Assembly: GCA_002082245.2 (NCBI GenBank)
Contig: NBTC02000002.1
Location: 4,092,001-4,156,000 of the forward strand
DNA: 64,000 nucleotides
Reading direction: 5' to 3'
Source of the DNA: Yersinia enterocolitica
GTDB lineage: Bacteria > Pseudomonadota > Gammaproteobacteria > Enterobacterales > Enterobacteriaceae
The notes beneath the pieces were generated by a model. The model did not search any database, was not told the origin of the DNA, and saw only the letters and a list, made by a program, of their open reading frames with translations. The position numbers and the translations under genes were made by a program. This document shows, one piece after another, positions 56,905 through 64,000 of this stretch; position 1 is the stretch's first letter, and the number at the start of each line of letters is the position of its first letter.

Positions 56905-59091
56905 TTAGAACAACACAGAGTAGTTCACACCAAAGGTACGGCCACGTCCTTTATAGGTATAGAGATCAGGTGCTCCGTAGGTGGGGCTATACAGAATTGG
57001 TGCGCGCTGGCCCCAAACGGTGGTGTACTCTTTATCCAGCAGGTTTTCGATGCTGAAGCTGATTTTACCCACTGGCAAGGTGTAGCTGCTCAGGAAATCA
57101 ATCGTGTTATAACCATCAAGTTTACGGCCTTTACTGTCTGACACATCGAAGGTCTGCTGGGATTGTACCCGCAGGTTCCAATCACCCGGAGCCCAACCAA
57201 CATAAGCGGTGGCTTTTGACGGACTGGCGGTATCAACAGTGAGTTTCTGCCACTTGCCGTCAGTTTTGGTCTCAGATTTAATCAGGTTAAATGTTGCTCC
57301 GGTACTCCATTCGCTGTCTTCGAAGAAATAATCCGCTGCGCCTTCAACCCCGTAGATCCGGCGTTTGTCCGGCAACACACTGATGGTCATGTCTGTTTTG
57401 TTGATGGCAATAGTTTGGTCAGACAGTGAGTAGTAACCGGCGATTTGAGTGCGCAGGTTATCACCCGTATAGCGCCAGCCCAATTCATAAGCATTAACCT
57501 TAATACCCTCCAGCTTGGAGTCATTTACGTTGACGCTTTTTTGCAGTTGGTAGTGGCCGTTGACCAACTGATAGGTCCCGGAGCCGTAATATTTCGCCAG
57601 ATCGGGGATCTCAAACCCTTGAGAGAAGTTGAACCACGTCTGCTGGTTTTGTGCCAGATGCGCCAGCAAACCGGCATTGAACAGGACGTTGTTGTAATCC
57701 GTTTTCCCGCCTGGCACTGCATCTGCGGAGGTCGCGCTGCCGTTAGCAATAGCTTGTTGTTGCGCATAGCCGACGAAATCATCGACCTTGTTCTCGGTGT
57801 ATTGATAACGCACGCCACCACTCAGGGTAAAGATGGGGTTGATGTCATAGCTGGTTTGCAGGAACGGCGCGAGATTGGTGGTGGTGTAACTTGGGTAACG
57901 GCCAACATTGTAGGCATTTTGTAAGGTCATCCCGCCAGACTGCTGTGCCAGTGCCAGATTGAAGAACTGCTGGTTGGCGTTGAAGCTTTCATGCTCCGCG
58001 TCGACACCATAAGTCAGCGTGAGGCTGTCGATGGGTTTACTGTTTAGCGTCAGTTTACCGCCGTAAAAGTCGGTTTTCTGCTGTGATGCACCAATACTGG
58101 TTACCGCAGTACCTGTTTTGTTCAGGGTTGGGAACGGATAAAAGGTCAATGATTCATCACGGTAAAACACCTGTGCCACCAAATCCTGACCCCAGAAGTC
58201 GGTATTGGAGTATTGCAGGTTGATGAGATGGCGCTCAGTGCCCGGAATACGATCTGAGTTCAGATTGCCGCTGTTAGATGCCTGGCCGGTACCCGTCACT
58301 GCCGAGAAGTTTTCCCCCAGATATAATCCGTGTTTGCCATCGGATTCGCTGTTGAAATACTGGGTGGTTAACTGCAATTGCTGATGGTCATCAATGTTGA
58401 AGGTACCTGTGCCCATCACATCAAGGCGACCGGAATATTGCAGGCCGGTCTGGGTATTATCGATCAACACCTCATCGCCTTTACCGTCATACCAGCCGCC
58501 ATAACGTTGATAGGAAACAGAAAAACGACCGAATGCTTGCTCATTCCCGCCGCTCACCGCAGCCCCGATATTCTCATCGTGATCGTTATGGCTGTTAAAA
58601 CCGGTTTTGCCGCCAACTTGTAGTTCGACCTGTTTTTCTGCCTGACCTTTTTTGGTCACAATATTGATCAAGCCACCAGTGCTACCCCCACCGTAAAGCG
58701 AAGTGGCACCGGAGATAACTTCTATATGCCCAATATTAAACGGATCTATGGAGTCAAGCTGACGGCTGTCGCTGCGTGAAGAGTTCAGGCGCACGCCATC
58801 GATCATCACCATCATTGAGCGGCCACGCATATTCATGCCGTAGTTGGTCCGGCCCTGACTGCTAACATCCATGCCAGGAATCAATTGCGCCAAAATATCT
58901 TTGATTTCCTTGCCAGCTTGAACTTGTTGTTCGAGTTCCTGACCTTCAATCACCCAGGTGGTTTGTGCCATTTCGGCCACGCTGCGGTGTGAGCGGCTGG
59001 CAGAAACCACCATTTGATCTTCTGCCCATGCTGCGGGCGCGAGCATAGCTAACAGGCACGGATTTAATACCCAGAGGTGTCTGCGTTTCAT
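56905..59091 (-). CDS. iutA: Ferric aerobactin TonB-dependent receptor IutA
   Basis: Outer-membrane receptor of 728 residues. A signal peptide (about 1-23, ending AAWA) is followed by the TonB box region EDQMVVSASR. The plug domain runs to about 160 (GMDVSSQGRTNYGMNMRGRS, SGATSLYGGGSTGGLINIVTKKG). A 22-strand barrel ends in GVNYSVLF with the required terminal Phe. It is the last gene of iucABCD-iutA. A 121-bp gap holding an ERIC-type element separates it from iucD, so its mRNA may be processed or differently stable. Confidence 0.93.
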   Translation of the reverse strand: MKRRHLWVLNPCLLAMLAPAAWAEDQMVVSASRSHRSVAEMAQTTWVIEGQELEQQVQAGKEIKDILAQLIPGMDVSSQGRTNYGMNMRGRSMMVMIDGVRLNSSRSDSRQLDSIDPFNIGHIEVISGATSLYGGGSTGGLINIVTKKGQAEKQVELQVGGKTGFNSHNDHDENIGAAVSGGNEQAFGRFSVSYQRYGGWYDGKGDEVLIDNTQTGLQYSGRLDVMGTGTFNIDDHQQLQLTTQYFNSESDGKHGLYLGENFSAVTGTGQASNSGNLNSDRIPGTERHLINLQYSNTDFWGQDLVAQVFYRDESLTFYPFPTLNKTGTAVTSIGASQQKTDFYGGKLTLNSKPIDSLTLTYGVDAEHESFNANQQFFNLALAQQSGGMTLQNAYNVGRYPSYTTTNLAPFLQTSYDINPIFTLSGGVRYQYTENKVDDFVGYAQQQAIANGSATSADAVPGGKTDYNNVLFNAGLLAHLAQNQQTWFNFSQGFEIPDLAKYYGSGTYQLVNGHYQLQKSVNVNDSKLEGIKVNAYELGWRYTGDNLRTQIAGYYSLSDQTIAINKTDMTISVLPDKRRIYGVEGAADYFFEDSEWSTGATFNLIKSETKTDGKWQKLTVDTASPSKATAYVGWAPGDWNLRVQSQQTFDVSDSKGRKLDGYNTIDFLSSYTLPVGKISFSIENLLDKEYTTVWGQRAPILYSPTYGAPDLYTYKGRGRTFGVNYSVLF

Positions 59092-59159
59092 TGTTATTCT
59101 CTTTTTCCCATATTGGAGGTTATGTTAAAAATTAAAGTTGGTTTAACGATTGTTTTAAA

Positions 59160-59276
59160 CCCAAACTCATTGGAGTTGCAGGTAGGCAGCCTGCAAACAC
59201 ATCCCGATGAGCTTACTCAAGTAAGTGATTTGCGCGCGCACGTGCAGCTAACCCCCCTGCGGTTTCAAGGACGAGG
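59160..59276. repeat. ERIC-type element overlapping the 3' end of iucD
   Basis: About 117 bp in the reverse orientation relative to 6029-6274. The core ATCCCGATGAGCTTACTCAA then GTAAGTGATTTGCG matches the ERIC palindrome. The ends CAAACTCATTGGAGTTGCAG and CCCCTGCGGTTTCAAGGACG match the unit ends. The outer arms differ from the hyp copies (GCGCGCACGTGCAGC). It covers the last 20-21 codons and stop of iucD and most of the gap before iutA. Confidence 0.8.
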
Positions 59277-60577
59277 GGATCTGTGCGGGGAATAACGGCC
59301 GGCGGCTGGCTGCGCCATTGGATCACCGCCGGGGTGGATGTTAAATCGAACTGTTCACGACCTAAAACCCGGTTGAGAATACGCGCCGATCGCCAAGCCA
59401 TCAGGCTGAGCTGCGGTTCTGCAATGCCGTGGCTATGCATACCGGCGTTGACTGCAAATAAGCAGTTATCGTGTGGGCCGCGCCAATCGAGGGTGAAGTC
59501 GGGAGCCACGCGGTATTGATAATCGGCAGTGGTCATCAGGCGGCTGGCCAGTGGTTTAAGGAATGCCGGACGTTCCTGTTGATAACCGGTCGCGAAGATA
59601 GTCACGTCGCTGTCAAAGGTTTCTTTGCCCTGATCGAGATGGTGATGGGTGACTAATTGGTAACCGTTACCTTGCGGATGCATCGCTGTCAGTGAGCGGC
59701 TAGGGAGCAGGCGCGCCCAAGGCTTTTCACGTAACACCTCAAACTGATGGTACATAGCACGGTAAATAGCCAGTAGCGACTCACTGGTAATGCCGTCAGA
59801 CGTCATCTTCTGTTCAGCCAGCATATGTTGCTTGGCGTTGTCGTTCAGAGTATAGAAACCGTCAACGTATTCCGGGGTGAAGTACTCATTGGCAAAAGCG
59901 GCTTCATCCAGTGCGTTGTAATTATTCCGGCGTGAAATCCAATCTAACTGTTTCGGTTGGCCCCACTCTGCGCGGAAGATGTTGAGGAACAGGTCAGCTC
60001 CACTCTGACCACCACCGACGATGGTGACACGTTTACCAGCCAGATCGGGATTGCGCAGTGCCATTTCACTGGCATGGAAACAGCGATCGTTTTGCTCGCC
60101 GACACATTCCGGCAACTTGATACGTTTGCCGATCCCCAGACAAACATGGCGTGCATGGTAGACATTGCGTGTTGTGGTCACGACAAAATGGCGCTGCTGG
60201 TCGTCAAAATCCACACTCTGAATATCCTGGCTGAACTCTAGCGAACTCAACCCATGGGCAGCCCAACTGAGGTAGTCTGCAAACTCTTCCCGTGAAACCG
60301 TTCGGTGTTCAGTCGTCAGGAATCGGTAGAATTTCTTCCTTTGGACTAAGTAGTTAAGGAAGCTATAGGGATTGGTTGGCGACACCGCACTGACCAAATC
60401 TTTCAAAAAGCTGGTCTGCATGTGGCAATCAGGCACCATCATGCCGGGATGCCAGGTAAAGTGCGATTTACGCTCAAAGAATTTGCTGTTAAAGCCGGAA
60501 ACTTCGCTGCCGAGGGCGGCAATACTGAGGTTAAATGGGCCTATGCCAATGCCGATGAAATCTAAAGTTTGATTCAT
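59213..60577 (-). CDS. iucD: L-lysine N6-monooxygenase IucD (aerobactin synthesis)
   Basis: FAD- and NADPH-dependent hydroxylase, the first step of aerobactin synthesis (L-lysine to N6-hydroxylysine). It has 454 residues; E. coli forms have about 425-445. FAD motif IGIGPFNLSIAAL near the start, NADPH motif VTIVGGGQSGADLFLN, and FATGYQQERP late in the chain. The last about 21 residues (PLVLETAGGLAARARANHLL and E) are read from the ERIC-type element, so the native C-terminus has been replaced or extended. The ATG overlaps the iucC stop by 4 bp. Confidence 0.94.
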   Translation of the reverse strand: MNQTLDFIGIGIGPFNLSIAALGSEVSGFNSKFFERKSHFTWHPGMMVPDCHMQTSFLKDLVSAVSPTNPYSFLNYLVQRKKFYRFLTTEHRTVSREEFADYLSWAAHGLSSLEFSQDIQSVDFDDQQRHFVVTTTRNVYHARHVCLGIGKRIKLPECVGEQNDRCFHASEMALRNPDLAGKRVTIVGGGQSGADLFLNIFRAEWGQPKQLDWISRRNNYNALDEAAFANEYFTPEYVDGFYTLNDNAKQHMLAEQKMTSDGITSESLLAIYRAMYHQFEVLREKPWARLLPSRSLTAMHPQGNGYQLVTHHHLDQGKETFDSDVTIFATGYQQERPAFLKPLASRLMTTADYQYRVAPDFTLDWRGPHDNCLFAVNAGMHSHGIAEPQLSLMAWRSARILNRVLGREQFDLTSTPAVIQWRSQPPAVIPRTDPLVLETAGGLAARARANHLLE

Positions 60578-62322
60578 TGGGCTAGCTCCTTGGTGACCAA
60601 ATAAAGAGGGTTATCCAGATCCTGCAAGTAATTTGGCAACATTCGACTGCCACCATCCTGCTCTGAATAGGTGAGTTTCACCGGGTTGAGGACTACACGA
60701 ATAATTTGTGGTTTAAACAAATCAAATAGGGAGAAACGCTCTACCATGTCTGGATGCTGTGCCATGTAGCGCTGCAGTACCTGTGCCAGCAGTTGATAGA
60801 ATTGGTGTTCATTGATGCCACACACATGCATCAGTGGTGAGATAAATCTCAGCACGGTGACGAAATGCCCGGTCTGTAGGTCATGTATCAGGTAGTCGGC
60901 AGATAAGCGTGCGGTGACGGCTTTCACGACACTGGGCAGTGAGGCCGCTTGCGGGAACTCTTTATCAACCAGGCGCATATCGCCCTGGAAGTCTTTCAAT
61001 AGCACACGTTGTGGAATGTGGTCTTTCATCACCAAAGTGATGTTTTGGCCGTGGGCGATCAGTGCCACACCGTAACAACACATCAGGTGGTACATTGGCA
61101 CCACGACCACCCGAAACATCTGTGCTAACCAGGCTTCGGCACTCAGCCCCGAACGTGCAATATAGGCGGCAATCAACGGATGCCCCTGATTATCGGTTTC
61201 CATCAGTGTGGCCATCAAAATTGCCTGTTCGCCCGGTTGTAAATAGCAGGACGGATTTTCTCGCCAAATCACGCCAAGCATTTCCTGATAGCGATAGGGC
61301 GCTTTACTCAAGGTGGCATAGGTCTGGTGCATCATATAACCGGCAGCGGGTTCTCCGAGGATCTCAGCACCGCTTGCTCGTAGCGTAGGGTCTTGTGCAA
61401 AGACTTGCTGTAACCAATGCGAAGCCGCAGGACCTGCGCTGATATATTTACCGGGGATGCCGCGATAACAAGAGGTGTTGTAGATGGTCAGTGGCAATTT
61501 GATATCAAATGGTACGCAGCGACTGACATTCGTTAAGGTACGTAATGATTGTTGCGCCAGATAGTGGTCACCAAACTCACCCAGTTCGATCAATTCACCT
61601 TCGGCTAATTGTGGCAGGAAGTGCAGGGCGATTTTTTGCTGCCACTGCCATGGGTGTAAGGGCACCGGTACCCAGTCGTCATTCAACGCGAGCTGCTGCC
61701 AGTGGCGCTCAAATCGCTGGCGTTCCGAGCTATCCATCGCACTGTCGAGCAGCCTGTCCAACGGGAATTGTGCATCCGCGCACCAGACAAAACTGCCACG
61801 TTTGGCGGCGACCCAATGCAGGCGGAACTGCCCTTGATATTCTGGCGCGTAGTGATGCAGGGCGGTTAGACCCCAGCCACGGCGGCCTTTGTTGAAGATA
61901 AATTTTGGGTGGCCAGCCAGCAGACATTGTAGTGCATCAGCATCAAGGGCAATCAGATCTTCGGCACTCATGCCCTGACGGGCAGAGAGTAACTGCATGT
62001 CTGAGCGCAGCGTGGCATAGAGGTCTTCCAGGTGTTCAGCAACCTGTGCATCGTCCATCTGCAACACTTGCGCCAGTTGGCGTAGCATATGGTCAGCGGT
62101 CAGCGGCACTCCTTCGCAGTGCAATGAGGCGGGGTCAATATGCAACCAGCCCCAGATACCCCGTTCGGCACTAAAGCGATAAACCGCGCCCGGTAAGGTG
62201 ATGATCCATGCCTGGCCTGCTGGCGCGGCACGCAGGGTGCGTTCATATTCCAGTTCAGCCAGGATCTTGGCGATCATCTGACGGTTAACGCGCTGCCAGT
62301 TGGCGTAATTGTCAGTGGTCAT
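60574..62322 (-). CDS. iucC: Aerobactin synthase IucC (NIS synthetase)
   Basis: NRPS-independent siderophore synthetase of 582 residues that joins the second N6-acetyl-N6-hydroxylysine to the citrate intermediate, releasing aerobactin. Family segments are GHPKFIFNKGRRGWG, FDIKLPLTIYNTSCYRGIPGKYISAGP and HGQNITLVMKDHIPQRVLLKDFQG, with HGQN and KDFQG lining the ATP/citrate site. 4-bp ATGA overlaps at both ends with iucB and iucD indicate one coupled operon. Confidence 0.94.
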   Translation of the reverse strand: MTTDNYANWQRVNRQMIAKILAELEYERTLRAAPAGQAWIITLPGAVYRFSAERGIWGWLHIDPASLHCEGVPLTADHMLRQLAQVLQMDDAQVAEHLEDLYATLRSDMQLLSARQGMSAEDLIALDADALQCLLAGHPKFIFNKGRRGWGLTALHHYAPEYQGQFRLHWVAAKRGSFVWCADAQFPLDRLLDSAMDSSERQRFERHWQQLALNDDWVPVPLHPWQWQQKIALHFLPQLAEGELIELGEFGDHYLAQQSLRTLTNVSRCVPFDIKLPLTIYNTSCYRGIPGKYISAGPAASHWLQQVFAQDPTLRASGAEILGEPAAGYMMHQTYATLSKAPYRYQEMLGVIWRENPSCYLQPGEQAILMATLMETDNQGHPLIAAYIARSGLSAEAWLAQMFRVVVVPMYHLMCCYGVALIAHGQNITLVMKDHIPQRVLLKDFQGDMRLVDKEFPQAASLPSVVKAVTARLSADYLIHDLQTGHFVTVLRFISPLMHVCGINEHQFYQLLAQVLQRYMAQHPDMVERFSLFDLFKPQIIRVVLNPVKLTYSEQDGGSRMLPNYLQDLDNPLYLVTKELAQ

Positions 62323-63269
62323 ACCGTACCCTCTTGGAAGAAATCTGCGCGCTGATTCACTATCAGCCGCGAGCGTTTATGCGGGAAATCAAACTCTTTC
62401 AAGGTGTGGTAGCCCGCGGCAGGCAGGTGGCGGAACAGGCGCTGGTTATCGGCGCGTGGCTCAGCTACTACCCGGGTTGTGCGTGGTTCATCCAGATACA
62501 GATAGTGTGTCAGGCCACGTAACCAACTGCGGATGTATTGCGCTCCTCGCCAGCGCTCTTCACCTACCAGCATGTGTAGTCCACGATCAAAAGGCTGCCA
62601 ACGGTAATGGCGACCAATCCGGTCTTCTGCTGCCCAATAAACTTCGAAATAACCAAAAGGTTGATCGTCAAAGCAACCCAAGAGCGGATAGCAATAATGC
62701 GAATCCAACTGACGTTGCAGATACGCTGCCTGAACCTCAAGCGGGCCACTCATTTCCCAAAAAGCATCTACGCGCGGCGAGTTCATCCAGCGGGTAAACT
62801 GCTCTGTGTCGCGATCAATTTCCGGTAAGCGGAAGCTCAGGGTATGTTTAATGTGCGGATCGAAACGGCGATAAACTTCGCCGTTAGGGCGCGCAGCACG
62901 TTGTGGGAACCAGATATCTCGCTCGGCGTCATACTGCATCTGATCAGTCGCCCGATGGCGTTCCGCTCCCAGCCACAGTGGTAGTTGATAAAATAGATCC
63001 CGTGCCAGATAGTCGCCATAGCTCAAGGCAAACACGGCCTGTGCTTGCGGCTCTTCCCGCCACTCTGCATAGGGCAACGCAATACCGGTTAATTGCGGTG
63101 CAGCAACGAACAACTGATCCAATGCCGGTACCAGCCAGCCTGGTGGCAATGGTCCGGGTGAGTGCAATACCGCGCTGCCGTCCAACCCTAAGCTGAGGGT
63201 CAGATTTTTTTCCAACTGTTCACAGCGAAAACTGCCTGCGGAGTGCATCAACTTAGCTTGTGGCATCAT
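62319..63269 (-). CDS. iucB: N6-hydroxylysine O-acetyltransferase IucB
   Basis: GNAT-fold enzyme of 316 residues (E. coli 315) that acetylates N6-hydroxylysine with acetyl-CoA. The N-terminal half resembles the IucB extension (LPYAEWREEPQAQAVFALSYGD). The GNAT domain, about 140-316, has the acetyl-CoA region (DRGLHMLVGEERWRGAQYIRSW) and the late FEVYWAAEDRIG strand. The ATG overlaps the iucA stop by 4 bp and its stop overlaps iucC by 4 bp. Confidence 0.93.
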   Translation of the reverse strand: MMPQAKLMHSAGSFRCEQLEKNLTLSLGLDGSAVLHSPGPLPPGWLVPALDQLFVAAPQLTGIALPYAEWREEPQAQAVFALSYGDYLARDLFYQLPLWLGAERHRATDQMQYDAERDIWFPQRAARPNGEVYRRFDPHIKHTLSFRLPEIDRDTEQFTRWMNSPRVDAFWEMSGPLEVQAAYLQRQLDSHYCYPLLGCFDDQPFGYFEVYWAAEDRIGRHYRWQPFDRGLHMLVGEERWRGAQYIRSWLRGLTHYLYLDEPRTTRVVAEPRADNQRLFRHLPAAGYHTLKEFDFPHKRSRLIVNQRADFFQEGTV

Positions 63270-64000
63270 TGGGCAACTCCCAGGCGCTCTTGGTGAGGGA
63301 AACGAAATGGGTTTGCGAAATCAAAGTAGATAACTGCCGGATCAACGATGGTATTTTCATTGTGGTCATGCAGATAACAGAAGAAATTACCCTTGCAGTT
63401 CCAATGCGTGCTATCGAGTACGTAATCTAAACAAAGGGTATTTTTAGCCGTAGCCCGCAGGTTATGGAGTGCGTCGCGCACCCGCATCATCAGATTCTCT
63501 TCGCTGTCGAAACCGGCAGCCGCTAATGCGGCGGTTACTGCCAGACTGGAGTTGACTAGCAAGTAATAGGGGAAATAGCGCAGTAGTTGTTGTTCAGTGA
63601 AGCGGTTTTCCGCTCCGGCTTCGCCAATTTCTTCCAGCCACGGTGTGGCATCTTGGGTAAAGCCGCTGCCCTGACAGTCGCGATACAACATACCGATCGG
63701 CAAGTCTTGTTGCATTTCTACCAGAATGTTTTGCTGATGGGCTAATAGCACCAAACCGTAATCAGCTTCGGTGCTGAACAGTGGTAATAAGACCTGTTGG
63801 CAATAGGCATCCAGCCAGCAGTGGGTGGCCTGGCGTAACGGAAGATTTAGACGCGCCGCCAAACGGCGCACTGCGGCAACCAGCAAACTGTCGCCTCCAT
63901 CTGGCGCGGCCTGAGTTAAGGTGACCAGCACATTGGTTTGAGCATCTGGCTGGCTGAACAACAGGTTGTCGCGTAGCACCATCAGACTCTCCTCTTGCAC
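63266..64000 (-). CDS. iucA: Aerobactin synthetase IucA, N-terminal part outside window
   Basis: C-terminal 244 residues of the first NIS synthetase, which couples N6-acetyl-N6-hydroxylysine to citrate; the complete protein is about 575. The frame is open to the window edge. LLAHQQNILVEMQQDLPIGMLYRDCQGSG corresponds to the HGQN...KDFQG region, and HWNCKGNFFCYLHDHNENT closes the active site. The GTG at 64000 is internal, not a start. No frameshift is visible in this part, unlike what is reported for Y. pestis iucA. The promoter and any Fur box are beyond the window. Confidence 0.93.
   Translation of the reverse strand: MQEESLMVLRDNLLFSQPDAQTNVLVTLTQAAPDGGDSLLVAAVRRLAARLNLPLRQATHCWLDAYCQQVLLPLFSTEADYGLVLLAHQQNILVEMQQDLPIGMLYRDCQGSGFTQDATPWLEEIGEAGAENRFTEQQLLRYFPYYLLVNSSLAVTAALAAAGFDSEENLMMRVRDALHNLRATAKNTLCLDYVLDSTHWNCKGNFFCYLHDHNENTIVDPAVIYFDFANPFRFPHQERLGVAQ

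Overview
The window (about 48% G+C by eye) looks like a chromosomal segment of a Yersinia species outside the classical high-virulence group, for example the Y. enterocolitica/intermedia/frederiksenii/kristensenii cluster. The reasons are close similarity of most proteins to Enterobacterales orthologues (HybC-G, ProP, YjbB, CmtAB-YggPFDC), ERIC-type intergenic repeats, a Yap-like giant autotransporter, and a Yersinia-type aerobactin locus. Species assignment is inference; no search was possible.

Layout. (1) 1-8722, plus strand: the 3' part of a combined hydrogenase-2 and maturation operon, hybC(partial)-hybD-hybE-hybF-hypB-hybG-hypD-hypE-hypF. hybF and hybG sit where hypA and hypC are normally found. 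ERIC-type repeats interrupt it twice, and a long interrupted hairpin lies in the hypF leader. (2) 8779-9741: TPP riboswitch and thiM. (3) 9819-16925: a membrane GGDEF/EAL protein divergent from a two-gene RND efflux operon. (4) 16979-22332, minus strand: the cmtBA-yggPFDC PTS/sugar-phosphate operon. (5) 22748-26564: a compartment-free ethanolamine pathway, eat-eutB-eutC, behind a -24/-12 (sigma-54) promoter. (6) 26597-31150: a possible AraC-family relic, proP, cueP, a diguanylate cyclase and a cysteine hydrolase. (7) 31934-44944: one 4336-residue autotransporter whose passenger carries a recent mosaic tandem array with a 1821-bp period. (8) 45427-48268: an AbgT-family transporter with a PepT-like peptidase. 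(9) 48325-51787: a YjbB-type Na/Pi transporter, then a ferric-reductase-like flavocytochrome with a 31-residue membrane protein gene directly after it. (10) 51992-64000: an N-terminally truncated O-methyltransferase, a Fur-box-preceded siderophore ABC transporter (binding protein, two permeases, ATPase), and convergent to it the aerobactin operon iucABCD-iutA (iucA is cut by the window end).

How the parts work together. HybC is made, chaperoned (HybE, HybG), given its Fe(CN)2CO group by HypF/E/D/HybG and its nickel by HybF/HypB, then trimmed by HybD. Aerobactin is made by IucA-D, re-enters through IutA, and the neighbouring ABC transporter is a plausible inner-membrane route. Eat imports ethanolamine and EutBC cleaves it to acetaldehyde and ammonia using adenosylcobalamin.

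Most notable points: the C-terminus of IucD is encoded by an ERIC-type repeat; the autotransporter array shows allele-like mosaicism between alternating units; the hypF leader holds an unassigned structured element; a sigma-54 promoter precedes eat-eutBC; and an unannotated 31-residue membrane protein follows the flavocytochrome.
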